DNA of 64,000 nucleotides from Pedobacter paludis. GTDB taxonomy: Bacteria > Bacteroidota > Bacteroidia > Sphingobacteriales > Sphingobacteriaceae. The stretch lies in contig NZ_QGNY01000006.1 of NCBI RefSeq assembly GCF_003173575.1, forward strand, positions 286,937-350,936, read 5' to 3'. A program made the translations under genes and the position numbers. Below the pieces are notes generated by a model, which was not told the origin of the DNA, made no database searches, and saw nothing but the letters and a program-made list of their open reading frames with translations. Below, piece after piece: positions 53,253-61,477 of the stretch (the first letter of the stretch is position 1; every line of letters begins with the position of its first letter).

Positions 53253-54485
53253 TTACCTTGGGGGAGGCACATAATCCATTGGAACACTATCCGCAACTTT
53301 TTCCCAAGCCCAATAACCTTCGTAAAGCATCGATTTCGTATTGTATACGGAGCCATTCTTGTAAAAATAAACGGGCCTTATCGATAAGTTTATTAAGGAG
53401 ACTTGGTAATTTGGCATATCTAATGGTCTGGCAATCGATTGACCAATCCTGTTTGCAAAGGCATCATGTTCCCTTTCCTTGGTATAAATTACGTAAAGCA
53501 CATCACTAAAATTTATGCTCTTTATGTTCTGATTAAACTGATGAACCAAAGTATCTGGAGAGATCTGTGCTCTGCTCAGTATAGAAATTCCCTGGGGTAA
53601 ATTTTTCTTAGCGATCCAATAACTAAGTGAATCCTGACCATGCAAGTTTATACGTAAAGTTCCTTTTATACCTGTTTGTGCCTGGGTTAACCGTTTGATA
53701 TTTGCTCTAATTGTACTGTCAGGCGGCCTTTCAGGGTTTGGTTTTCTAATCAGTTTATTAATAACAAAACCTTCTTCAAAGGAATTATTATTAAAAAGCG
53801 AGGTAAAAAAGTGTTGAGCTGAGCCATTGTAGGCTTCTAATCTTTTTTCTGCCCATTTTTTCTTTTTACCTGATGAGCCTGGTAAGTCTTCGTATGTTGG
53901 GTAGCCTTCGTAATAGATAATTCTCGAATTGTAATCATAAAGGAAATCATTAATTAAGTATTTGATTTTATATCCTAATGCTTTATTCTCTATGATTAAA
54001 AATTCATCTGTTTTAACATTGAGTAATCCCGCTTCCTTATTGTAATCTATCCTTAATACCTGCGGATTAAGGATTTTGCAAGATTCTGCATTCGGTGTTG
54101 TACCTATAAAATAACTTTTAAAAAGATTGATGTAGTTTTCTCTATTCGGATCTGGTTTTATGGTAACCTCAGCCAATTGCGTTACACTTTCTTCAAGAAC
54201 GAAATCTAACTTTACACTTTTATCTGTGATAACAATATTTTTGTTTACGGCTTTAAATCCTATAAGCTGAACCAGAATATCATAATTACCTTGCTTTAAA
54301 TTTAGAATATAACTGCCATCGTTATTTGTAGCGGTCGCAATTTTATAGCCACTTACATATATTCCTGTTCCGGGCAAAACTTCACCTTTCTTATCCCGAA
54401 CGTAGCCACTTAAATTAAAGCTTTGTTGAGCAAAAGATTCAGCACATAATGTGAATAATATGAATAGGCTAAAAAAGATTCTCAT
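53253..54485 (-). CDS. Exported carboxypeptidase-like-domain protein (paralogue B)
   Basis: A 410-residue relative of the adjacent gene, with the same order: signal peptide (1-19, ending ESFAQ), carboxypeptidase-regulatory-like domain (FNLSGYVRDKKGEVLPGTGIY), then a conserved C-terminal region. Shared blocks are FIG-TPNA, CKILNPQVL, RIIYYEGYP-like and EGYWAWEKVADSVPMDYVP. The pair clearly arose by tandem duplication but has diverged throughout. A role at the envelope, perhaps anchoring or modifying surface polymers, is only a guess. It is transcribed in the same direction as recN, 52 bp downstream of that gene. Confidence 0.82.
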   Translation of the reverse strand: MRIFFSLFILFTLCAESFAQQSFNLSGYVRDKKGEVLPGTGIYVSGYKIATATNNDGSYILNLKQGNYDILVQLIGFKAVNKNIVITDKSVKLDFVLEESVTQLAEVTIKPDPNRENYINLFKSYFIGTTPNAESCKILNPQVLRIDYNKEAGLLNVKTDEFLIIENKALGYKIKYLINDFLYDYNSRIIYYEGYPTYEDLPGSSGKKKKWAEKRLEAYNGSAQHFFTSLFNNNSFEEGFVINKLIRKPNPERPPDSTIRANIKRLTQAQTGIKGTLRINLHGQDSLSYWIAKKNLPQGISILSRAQISPDTLVHQFNQNIKSINFSDVLYVIYTKEREHDAFANRIGQSIARPLDMPNYQVSLINLSIRPVYFYKNGSVYNTKSMLYEGYWAWEKVADSVPMDYVPPPR

Positions 54486-54537
54486 TAATCAAATATAAAC
54501 TAATTTATTAGTTAATCTAAATTTGAAATAATTATAA

Positions 54538-56190
54538 CTATCCCAACAGTTCTTTTGCGTTTTCGATGGCAGAAGCACCTGGATTTTTTCCACTTAACAT
54601 CTCTGCAATCGCAGCAATTCTTTCTTCCTGTTTAAGTTTACGGATGCCTGTAGTTGTTTTGCCACCATCTTCATTTTTATAAACGAAATAATGAGACATT
54701 CCTTTGGCCGCAATTTGCGGAAGGTGAGTGATGGAAATTACCTGCATATTGTTGCCGAGCTGCGCTATTACCTCACCAACTTTTAATGCGGTTTCTCCAG
54801 AAATCCCAGTGTCAATTTCATCGAATATTATGGTGGGTAGGGAAGTATGTTTTGCTAATAGTGCCTTGATTGCCAACATTAACCTTGATAATTCTCCTCC
54901 AGATGCTACTTTATTTACAGGGGCAGGGGCTTGACCTGCATTTGCTGTAAAAAGTAAGTTAATTTCATCCAAACCATCTTTACTAAGTTCTTCTTGTTTT
55001 TTCTGTGTTAGAACCAATTGAGCATTAGGCATACCAACTTTTTTTAACGTATTGCCAGTTTGTTCTTCTACACTTTTTATAGCCTTTATTCGATTTAAGC
55101 TGAGTTGATTGGCCTTTTTATGTAATTCAATTTTAAGTTGCTCTATTTCTTTCGTGAGTTGTTCGATATTTTCGTCTGAAGAAAGAAGTTGATTTAGATT
55201 GTTTTCCAGTTGTTTTTGCAATTCAAGCAGCTCCGTATTATCTGCAACCCGATGTTTTTGTTGTAAAGAATATAATAAATCCAATCGCTGATTTATTATG
55301 TCCAAACGTTCTGCACTATGCAAGGTATCGGCTTCCAACCCCGCGGTTTCATCAGCAATATCTTTAATTTCGATTATCGACGAACGCAATCTTTCATAAA
55401 GAATGTTAATCTCTGAATCAAATTTTTCAATGCTCTGTAATTGAACCTGTGCTTCTTTTAATAGCTGCAGGGCCGATGGTTCAGCTTCAGTTAATAAACC
55501 TGTTGTGGTTAATAATGCTCGTTTAATGCTTTCCGCGTGTGTTAACCGTTCTAATTCCTGTTCTAACTCTTCTTGCTCATGCTCTTTTAAGTTCGCCTGT
55601 TCAAGTTCATTAAAAAGAAATTGTTCATAATCCTGTTTACTTCTTGCCTCTTTTGCATCAGTAACTAGCTTCTTTAGTCGATTACTTTCTTGTCTTAATT
55701 TTTTAAACCCATTACGATAATCAAAAAGCAGTGCGTTGTGATTGGCCAGTGAATCCACAATCAACAACTGAAAATCTGCGTCATTAATTTCCTGGGTAGC
55801 ATGTTGAGAATGGATATCAATTAATTTCTCTCCAATTTGCTTTAATATGGAAAGATTTACGGGTGTATCATTTATAAAAGACCGCGATTTACCATCAATA
55901 GAGATTTCTCTCCGAAGTGTGCTTTCATTAAAAAAATCAACATCATGTTCCTCAAAAAGCTCTTTTAAGTTTTCATCTCCCAACACAAAAGCGCCTTCGA
56001 TAACACATTTTTTATCTTGATTAAAGAAATACTTGCTTTCGGCCCTTTGACCTAAAATTAAAGATAATGCACCCAAAATGATGGATTTACCGGCGCCAGT
56101 TTCACCAGTAATGATGTTTAAGCCTTTATCAAATTCGATATCTAGACTATCTATTAAAGCGTAATTGCGTATTGAAAGTTTTTGTAGCAT
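54538..56190 (-). CDS. recN: DNA repair protein RecN
   Basis: SMC-like ATPase acting early in double-strand break repair, about 550 residues. It starts MLQKLSIRNYALIDSLDIEF, the family start, with Walker A GETGAGKS near residue 30. The two long coiled-coil arms occupy about residues 155-390. The C-terminal ATPase part has SGGELSRLMLAIKAL (signature), IIFDEIDTGISGE (Walker B) and SITHLPQIAA. I use the ATG at 56190; an earlier in-frame start would add seven hydrophobic residues that RecN lacks. Upstream TATTTTCG is a near-consensus -7 box. In related genomes recN follows the DUF4835 gene; here two regulatory genes intervene. Confidence 0.94.
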   Translation of the reverse strand: MLQKLSIRNYALIDSLDIEFDKGLNIITGETGAGKSIILGALSLILGQRAESKYFFNQDKKCVIEGAFVLGDENLKELFEEHDVDFFNESTLRREISIDGKSRSFINDTPVNLSILKQIGEKLIDIHSQHATQEINDADFQLLIVDSLANHNALLFDYRNGFKKLRQESNRLKKLVTDAKEARSKQDYEQFLFNELEQANLKEHEQEELEQELERLTHAESIKRALLTTTGLLTEAEPSALQLLKEAQVQLQSIEKFDSEINILYERLRSSIIEIKDIADETAGLEADTLHSAERLDIINQRLDLLYSLQQKHRVADNTELLELQKQLENNLNQLLSSDENIEQLTKEIEQLKIELHKKANQLSLNRIKAIKSVEEQTGNTLKKVGMPNAQLVLTQKKQEELSKDGLDEINLLFTANAGQAPAPVNKVASGGELSRLMLAIKALLAKHTSLPTIIFDEIDTGISGETALKVGEVIAQLGNNMQVISITHLPQIAAKGMSHYFVYKNEDGGKTTTGIRKLKQEERIAAIAEMLSGKNPGASAIENAKELLG

Positions 56191-56250
56191 AGAGACTACG
56201 AAAATAAACATTTAACCCCGTAGGTTGGAATCTCAAATCCAGTTTTTTCA

Positions 56251-56284
56251 AACAAAAAACGGTGGAGATGCTTCTCCACCGTTT
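56251..56284 (-). terminator. Rho-independent terminator after the BlaR1-like gene
   Basis: On the minus strand the 12-base stem AAACGGTGGAGA / TCTCCACCGTTT with a four-base loop is followed by further T residues. Confidence 0.88.
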
Positions 56285-56309
56285 CGAGTATAATTGGTTT
56301 GGTTTATTT

Positions 56310-58208
56310 TTATTGTTCTGGTCGCTCAGGTTTTTCTGATCTTTCTTTTTTCTCTTTTTTTTCCAGCTTCTCTTTTAACTCTTTAACCTCCTTATCGAAT
56401 CTTTCTTTGATTTTTTTGTATTCTTCAGATTCTCTTACCTTTTTCGATGTTCTATCTTGCATAAAGATAACAGGGCCATCAGAGTCATATGAAAAGCTGC
56501 GTAATTTAACTAGAGAGTCTATGTTGCTTCGCGATAGTGCGGACATCTTTCTTGCGTCCAATCCCTTTACTCTCATTTTTAAACCATCTAATTGTGCTCT
56601 AAATTCTGGAGAATTCATTTTTATAGCCATTTCTTCACCCATTTTCTTCCACTTTGCCTGCGCTTCTGGTGAACTGAATTCCTTCACCATATCTTCGCTC
56701 ATCTTTTTCCATTTGGCTTGCTCTTCAGGCGAATTCATTCTTTTTGCCATGTCTTCACCCATTTTTTTCCATTTTGCCTGTGCCTCTGGCGAGTTAAATT
56801 CTTTTGCAAAGTCATCTCCAAATTTTTTCCATTTGGCCTGGGCTTCAGGCGAGCTGTATTCTTTGGCAATATCGTCGCCAAATTTTTTCCATTTAAGTTG
56901 AGCCTCCGGTGAGCTAAATTCACGATATATTTTAGTCTGGAATAATGAATCTCTAAACTTAAAGGCAGTATCAGAGTTCAGTCTGTAAATGCGATTGCCT
57001 TGAAAAACCTGATTTCTGTAAAAATCTTTTCTTAGGCTATCAGGCATATCCTTAACCGAATTGTATTCGGTTTTGTTGCCGTTGGCGTCAATAGTTACAA
57101 TTTTAATTTTATGTTTTTTTGTAGTGTCTAAATAAACAGCTGGAGTATTGTCTGAGATTATGTTAGACTGAATTCTGTTCTCTTTAACAATCTTTCTTAT
57201 GGCTTTTTTCTTTTCTACAGGATTAATCCATGCAATAGAGAATAAGCAGGCAACACCTAAGGTTAAGGCTGCCATTTGTTGTTTGGCATTTAAATAGTTA
57301 GTTTTCATATTGGTTATTCTTTTAATACGCTGATATAAATTTTGGGTTTTGCCTGTTGCGGCCAAAGCATAAGCCGGGCTGTTTTTATCTTTTAGTAGTT
57401 CTAATTTGAGTAGGGCATGAGCATAGTTTAATGGTTTGCCAGTAAACTTCAAAACCAAATCATCACAGGCATGTTCCCTTTCAATATGTATGAATCTGCC
57501 TGCCATCCAAACGAATGGGTTAAAGAAAAGCAAGGTTTCTATTGCTGTTTTGATAAGATTTAGCAAGAAATCATTTCTGCGGATGTGCGATAGCTCGTGA
57601 ATTAAAATGGCCTCTACCTGATCTTCATCCAATTGATTTACCAAGGCTAGGGGAAATAAAACTACTGGTTTTAAATAGCCAATAACCAAAGGAACATTTA
57701 CAATTGAAGAAAGGTGAAATTTTATACTTTTGTTGATTTTTAGATTGGAAGTAACCTGAATAAAAATCTCTTTCCAGCGTTCTGGAATTGCACTTAAGCT
57801 TTCCTTTTTAAATTTGGATAACTGGCCATAGCCTTTTATAATTACAAAAAGCTGTAAAATTATTCCTATGATATAAAACGCTACAACTATTGGGAAGTAT
57901 TGTTCGGCTTTGCTGCTAAAACTTTGAGGTAGATTATTGAAATACGGGTAGGCTTGTAGGTTCTGAATATCCCTAACTGATAATGTTCTGGTTGTACTTT
58001 GTTGTAGTTGATGAATAAAATTGTATCCGAAGCCTACAAACATGATTACGATAGCGCCAAAAGCCAGATTGTGTTTGTACTTGGCCGCCAATTTAGGCAA
58101 GCTAAATAAAACGATAAATAAAATACCGTAGATGATTGCACTTTGCCACAATGAGTTTAAAATGCTCCAGCCAAATGCTTTAATAAATTGTTGAACTAAA
58201 GTTTCCAT
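56310..58208 (-). CDS. BlaR1-type M56 metallopeptidase with 20-residue repeats
   Basis: A 632-residue membrane sensor-protease of the BlaR1/MecR1 family, which on sensing a signal cleaves or inactivates the partner repressor BlaI/MecI. Four membrane helices lie in the N-terminal 330 residues, with the zinc site HELSH at 204-208 and the third-ligand region IEREHACDD near 245. Instead of the penicillin-binding sensor domain of classic BlaR1, the C-terminal region carries five repeats of 20 residues (431-530, unit SSPEAQAKWKKMGEDMAKE-like) and a Glu/Lys-rich tail. It is therefore unlikely to bind beta-lactams by the classical route. Its gene follows the BlaI-like gene by 77 bp and ends at a terminator. 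Confidence 0.92.
   Translation of the reverse strand: METLVQQFIKAFGWSILNSLWQSAIIYGILFIVLFSLPKLAAKYKHNLAFGAIVIMFVGFGYNFIHQLQQSTTRTLSVRDIQNLQAYPYFNNLPQSFSSKAEQYFPIVVAFYIIGIILQLFVIIKGYGQLSKFKKESLSAIPERWKEIFIQVTSNLKINKSIKFHLSSIVNVPLVIGYLKPVVLFPLALVNQLDEDQVEAILIHELSHIRRNDFLLNLIKTAIETLLFFNPFVWMAGRFIHIEREHACDDLVLKFTGKPLNYAHALLKLELLKDKNSPAYALAATGKTQNLYQRIKRITNMKTNYLNAKQQMAALTLGVACLFSIAWINPVEKKKAIRKIVKENRIQSNIISDNTPAVYLDTTKKHKIKIVTIDANGNKTEYNSVKDMPDSLRKDFYRNQVFQGNRIYRLNSDTAFKFRDSLFQTKIYREFSSPEAQLKWKKFGDDIAKEYSSPEAQAKWKKFGDDFAKEFNSPEAQAKWKKMGEDMAKRMNSPEEQAKWKKMSEDMVKEFSSPEAQAKWKKMGEEMAIKMNSPEFRAQLDGLKMRVKGLDARKMSALSRSNIDSLVKLRSFSYDSDGPVIFMQDRTSKKVRESEEYKKIKERFDKEVKELKEKLEKKEKKERSEKPERPEQ
56619..56918 (-). 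repeat. Five 60-bp in-frame repeats inside the BlaR1-like gene
   Basis: Codons 431-530 consist of five units of exactly 20 residues with the core SPEAQAKWKK followed by (F/M)G(D/E)(D/E)(I/F/M)A. A partial sixth unit (SPEFRAQL) follows. The DNA copies differ mainly at third positions, so the protein sequence looks maintained. Confidence 0.9.
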
Positions 58209-58285
58209 AATGATAATTTTTTCTGATCGAAAATTTTAATTGTTTATTTAGGGATCCAAACCCTACACCTTTCAACCCGTTGCCT

Positions 58286-58657
58286 TTATTTAAGGCTATC
58301 CAAATATTTCTTTATCTCGTCAATTTCATCCGCACTGGCACTATGATTTCCCAATGCCTGCATTACTAACCTTGCTGCCGATCCGTTAAATACATTATCA
58401 ATCATTTTATTCACCAATTGCTTTTCGGTTTTATCCCGATTTACAATTGCATTATAAATGTGTGTTTTCTGATTTGTATCTCTTTCTACCATTCCCTTCT
58501 CATGCATAATCTGCATTAGTTTAAGCGTAGTAGTATATCCAGAATCTTTTTTATTCAACGCTTCATGAACTTCTCTTACTGTAGCTAGGCCTTTTTGCCA
58601 TAGCACCTGCAAAATTTCCATTTCGCCTTCTGTTGGTTTGATGTTGTTGCTAGTCAT
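58286..58657 (-). CDS. blaI: BlaI/MecI/CopY-family transcriptional repressor
   Basis: A 123-residue winged-helix repressor. The N-terminal GEMEILQVLWQKGLATVREVHEAL and TTTLKLMQIMHEKGMVERD match the family's DNA-binding helices, and the rest is the dimerisation domain (LVNKMIDNVFNGSAARLVMQALG). In classic systems the partner BlaR1 relieves repression. The partner gene is directly downstream here. Two perfect-core palindromes TACGAA-N4-TTCGTA overlap its promoter (58671-58710), arguing for autoregulation. The symbol reflects family; the regulated genes and signal are not known, and no beta-lactamase is in this window. Confidence 0.93.
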   Translation of the reverse strand: MTSNNIKPTEGEMEILQVLWQKGLATVREVHEALNKKDSGYTTTLKLMQIMHEKGMVERDTNQKTHIYNAIVNRDKTEKQLVNKMIDNVFNGSAARLVMQALGNHSASADEIDEIKKYLDSLK

Positions 58658-58670
58658 ATTGTTACAGTTG

Positions 58671-58686
58671 TACGAATAATTTCGTA
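58671..58686. promoter_or_regulatory. blaI: Putative BlaI operator 2 (start-site proximal)
   Basis: TACGAATAATTTCGTA, a dyad TACGAA-N4-TTCGTA. It lies just downstream of the -7 box, over the predicted transcription start, and 14 bp before the blaI ATG. Confidence 0.7.
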
Positions 58687-58688
58687 TT

Positions 58689-58718
58689 CAAATGTACGAA
58701 GATATTCGTATAATCAAA
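58689..58718 (-). promoter_or_regulatory. blaI: Promoter of the blaI-blaR1 unit
   Basis: On the minus strand TTTG (58715-58718) is followed after 18 bases by TACATTTG (58689-58696), an exact TAnnTTTG box. Operator 1 fills the space between the elements. Confidence 0.75.
58695..58710. promoter_or_regulatory. blaI: Putative BlaI operator 1 (promoter spacer)
   Basis: TACGAAGATATTCGTA, with the same TACGAA-N4-TTCGTA dyad, starting 24 bp from operator 2. It lies between the -33 and -7 elements and shares two bases with the -7 box. Confidence 0.7.
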
Positions 58719-58985
58719 ATATTTTAACATTTTTTTAACTAGAAGACAAAAAATAAAATTAAATGTTGCACGAGATATGAATAGGATGGGAATGAATAAC
58801 TCATTTTTGTCCTAATATTTATGCTGTTCGAGATGTTAACGGAGCGCATCTCGTACTGAGGATAATGATGGATTTGTAATCCATCTACAGTAATCAAGGT
58901 TTGCAAAACCTTCTTTATGCTTAATAAGCCAATTGCTGTTACAATTAACCAATTGATACAATTAATCAATTAACCTTTAAGCAAT
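58711..58985. other. Intergenic region between DUF4835 gene and blaI
   Basis: It holds an AT-rich tract, a hairpin CGAGATG-N11-CATCTCG (58829-58853) and an AATTAACCAATTG-type low-complexity stretch near 58935-58975, similar to those at 14640 and 34452. No gene is visible. Confidence 0.5.
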
Positions 58986-59876
58986 TTATTTCTTCAATCC
59001 TTCGTATTTTCCAATATTTGCAGGATCTATTTCCGCAAGCATATTGTAGGCTTTCATACGTTCCTGGCCATTTAATTTAGAAAGAACATTTGTAATTTCC
59101 TCTGCTTTGGATGCGAAGTAAACATTTGGAAAAATCGAACCTAGTTTTTGTTTATCCATTTGCTGTAAGGCCGGAAGCGCGGAAACAATCTGACCTAGTC
59201 CTTTATCATTATCTGTTAATTGATCTAATCCGCTTAAATGATAACTGTAAATAAATGAACGCAGTTCGCTGAAAACCGGATTAAGTACATTCTCATTAAA
59301 CCAAAAACGATTGCGTAATCCATCGGCGGCTTTCCAACCAGTATTGCCAGATGTTTGTGCCAGATTAATTATGTTTTGTGCTTTTTTAAAATAAGGCGTT
59401 CCGCCCATTTTGCTAAAGCTATCTTTATCCAAGCCTATAATGGTGTACGCGTAATAGGATAGAAGCGCACTGATATTAGAAATGTAATTCTGATCTGAGA
59501 AATCTATTGTAGAGCCATCATTGTAGCTAAAGTCAAAATTTTTGTCGCTCATGTTCAGCAATGTGCTGTTGTAAGAACTGTTAAAAACCGGCCTACTGCT
59601 TTGAATCTGAGCTTCTGCGGTATAACCAGAACCTCCATCCCAAGAATTTATGGTGATTACAAAATTGCAATCTATCCGTTCCTGCGGTTTGTAGCTTTCG
59701 TTACTAAATTTGTTGTTGTTTAAAAAATCGCGGATTGTTTTTTGCAAAGCCTCTAAAGTTGGCTTACTAATGTTAGAAACCTGTGGTGCCAAAAGCTGAA
59801 CTCTGGCGTTTAATTCTTGAGCATGCAGTTTACCTAAACCGATCAATAGAAGAAAAAAAACAAATCTTTTTATCAT
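58986..59876 (-). CDS. DUF4835 family exported protein
   Basis: A 296-residue exported protein with signal peptide (1-19, ending KLHAQE). The mature start LNARVQLLAPQVSNISKPTLEALQ and the segments RIDCNFVITI and GGTPYFKKAQNIINLAQ are typical of DUF4835, a Bacteroidota-specific family. Its start overlaps the stop of coaBC by 4 bp (ATGA), so the two are translationally coupled. The family nearly always lies between coaBC and recN in related genomes (recalled order). The function is unknown, but the constant linkage to coaBC and bamD argues for an envelope housekeeping role. Confidence 0.9.
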   Translation of the reverse strand: MIKRFVFFLLLIGLGKLHAQELNARVQLLAPQVSNISKPTLEALQKTIRDFLNNNKFSNESYKPQERIDCNFVITINSWDGGSGYTAEAQIQSSRPVFNSSYNSTLLNMSDKNFDFSYNDGSTIDFSDQNYISNISALLSYYAYTIIGLDKDSFSKMGGTPYFKKAQNIINLAQTSGNTGWKAADGLRNRFWFNENVLNPVFSELRSFIYSYHLSGLDQLTDNDKGLGQIVSALPALQQMDKQKLGSIFPNVYFASKAEEITNVLSKLNGQERMKAYNMLAEIDPANIGKYEGLKK

Positions 59877-61069
59877 TGTATAATTTTTAAAATGGCATTA
59901 CAAATATCCTTAGCAACCTCATCCTTGGCTTTTACTTCGAAAACCCTGCGCTCCAATGCCTTGTTAAAAATAGTAATTTTATTTGTATCTGATTTAAAAC
60001 CCGCACCTTTATCATTTAAAGAATTAAGTACAACCAGATCTAAGTTTTTCTTTTCAAGCTTTCCCTTTGCGTAGTTTTCTTCGTCGTTCGTTTCTAAAGC
60101 AAAACCAACTAAAATTTGATGAGGCTTTTTATTTTTGCCCAAAGTGGCCAAAATATCTACCGTTTTCTCCAATTCTAAATTAAAATCGCTATCCTGCTTT
60201 TTAATTTTTTGATTGGAAATGGTTTTTGGTCGGTAATCGGCTACTGCGGCACACATTACCGTGATATCAGTTTGTTCAAAAATAGCTGTACATGCATCGA
60301 ACATGTTTTGAGCGCTTACAACATCTATTCTTTTTAAAATTTCGGTAGCTTTTTGACTTGTCGGACCAGCAACTAAAGTTACATCGGCACCCAGTTTAGC
60401 CAATTCATCAGCTAAGGCGAAACCCATTTTTCCAGATGAATGATTGCCAATAAAACGAACCGGATCAATTGCCTCATATGTTGGTCCTGCGGTTACCAAA
60501 ACCTTTTTACCGAAAAATGGCATCGATTTTTTCAATGCATGTTCAAGAAAAGATACAATTTCCTTAGGCTCAGCCATTCTACCTGCACCATGCAATCCAC
60601 TCGCCAATTCACCGGTTCCTGGTTCTATTACTGTATTGCCAAAGCCCGTTATTTTTTGAATATTATTTTGAGTGGTTTCATGTTTCCACATGTCCAGATC
60701 CATGGCAGGAGCCACATATACAAGGCATTTTGCAGAAAGATAAACAGCGGTTAATAAATTATCGCATATACCCGTGGCCAGCTTTGCTAATGTATTTGCA
60801 CTAATGGGCGCAATAATAATTAAATCGGCCCAAAGCCCTAATTCTACATGATTGCTCCACACGCCGGTTTCTTCTTCGAAATACTGCGTGTAAACTGGGT
60901 TTTTAGAAAGTGTAGCAAGTGTAAGTGGTGTAATGAAATTAGCACCATCAGGGGTAAGAATAACCTTAACGTTTGCACCAGCTTTAACCAAAAGTCTAAC
61001 CAAAACGGCCGACTTATAAGCTGCGATACTACCGCAAACGCCAAGGATTATATTTTTGTTATTTAGCAT
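59873..61069 (-). CDS. coaBC: Bifunctional phosphopantothenoylcysteine decarboxylase / phosphopantothenate-cysteine ligase
   Basis: Catalyses two successive steps of coenzyme A synthesis: ligation of cysteine to 4'-phosphopantothenate (CoaB) and decarboxylation of the product (CoaC). The N-terminal CoaC flavoprotein domain (1-180) starts ILGVCGSIAAYKS and contains ISANTLAKLATGICDNL and the PAMD motif in VAPAMDLDMW. The C-terminal CoaB domain begins with KKVLVTAGPTYEAIDPVRFI and NHSSGKMG, and later has VMCAAVADYRP and the lysine-bearing KIKKQ. I use the ATG at 61069, which fits the family N-terminus. It is 78 bp from rpoZ and overlaps the DUF4835 gene by 4 bp. Confidence 0.95.
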   Translation of the reverse strand: MLNNKNIILGVCGSIAAYKSAVLVRLLVKAGANVKVILTPDGANFITPLTLATLSKNPVYTQYFEEETGVWSNHVELGLWADLIIIAPISANTLAKLATGICDNLLTAVYLSAKCLVYVAPAMDLDMWKHETTQNNIQKITGFGNTVIEPGTGELASGLHGAGRMAEPKEIVSFLEHALKKSMPFFGKKVLVTAGPTYEAIDPVRFIGNHSSGKMGFALADELAKLGADVTLVAGPTSQKATEILKRIDVVSAQNMFDACTAIFEQTDITVMCAAVADYRPKTISNQKIKKQDSDFNLELEKTVDILATLGKNKKPHQILVGFALETNDEENYAKGKLEKKNLDLVVLNSLNDKGAGFKSDTNKITIFNKALERRVFEVKAKDEVAKDICNAILKIIQ

Positions 61070-61147
61070 GGAGCATATGGCTAATGCATAGAGCAAAACG
61101 CTTGATGCACAAAAATGCCATGCTCTAAACGCCTTGCGCTTTTGCTA

Positions 61148-61474
61148 TTACTTTTGTTCTTTTGATGGATTTCTGTGATAAATTTTTTCATTCAAAAATT
61201 CATCAATCGCAACCAAAACTGGCTTAGGCATACGTTCGTAATGCTTGCTAATTTCAATTTGCTCACGATTTTCAAAAATCTCCTCTAAGTTATCGTTGCT
61301 CGATGCAAATTCTGCCAATTTACCATGCAATTCCTCTTTCATGTTATTAGAAATCTGGTTTGCTCTTTTAGCAATCACAACTAAAGACTCGTAAAGGTTA
61401 TCAGTAGTTTTATCTAAATCGTGTACATTTCTGGTAACCGTAGTATTCGGTACAGCAGGTTTGTTAGTATTCAT
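61148..61474 (-). CDS. rpoZ: DNA-directed RNA polymerase omega subunit (Bacteroidota type)
   Basis: A 108-residue protein corresponding to the Bacteroidota form of omega, which assists assembly of RNA polymerase beta-prime. Recognisable features are TRNVHDLDKTTDNLYESLVVIAKRANQIS, a single helical core containing the RANQI segment that parallels the conserved RA-QI motif of omega, and KHYERMPKPVLVAIDEFL. It follows bamD by 3 bp and precedes coaBC in the same orientation. Sequence similarity to E. coli omega is low overall, but context and the short motif are convincing. Confidence 0.88.
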   Translation of the reverse strand: MNTNKPAVPNTTVTRNVHDLDKTTDNLYESLVVIAKRANQISNNMKEELHGKLAEFASSNDNLEEIFENREQIEISKHYERMPKPVLVAIDEFLNEKIYHRNPSKEQK

Positions 61475-61477
61475 GTA

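Noticed and set aside
51911..54485. TonB receptor or SusC fragments
   Set aside because: Both proteins have only the carboxypeptidase-like domain and no plug or barrel; both are complete with their own signals.
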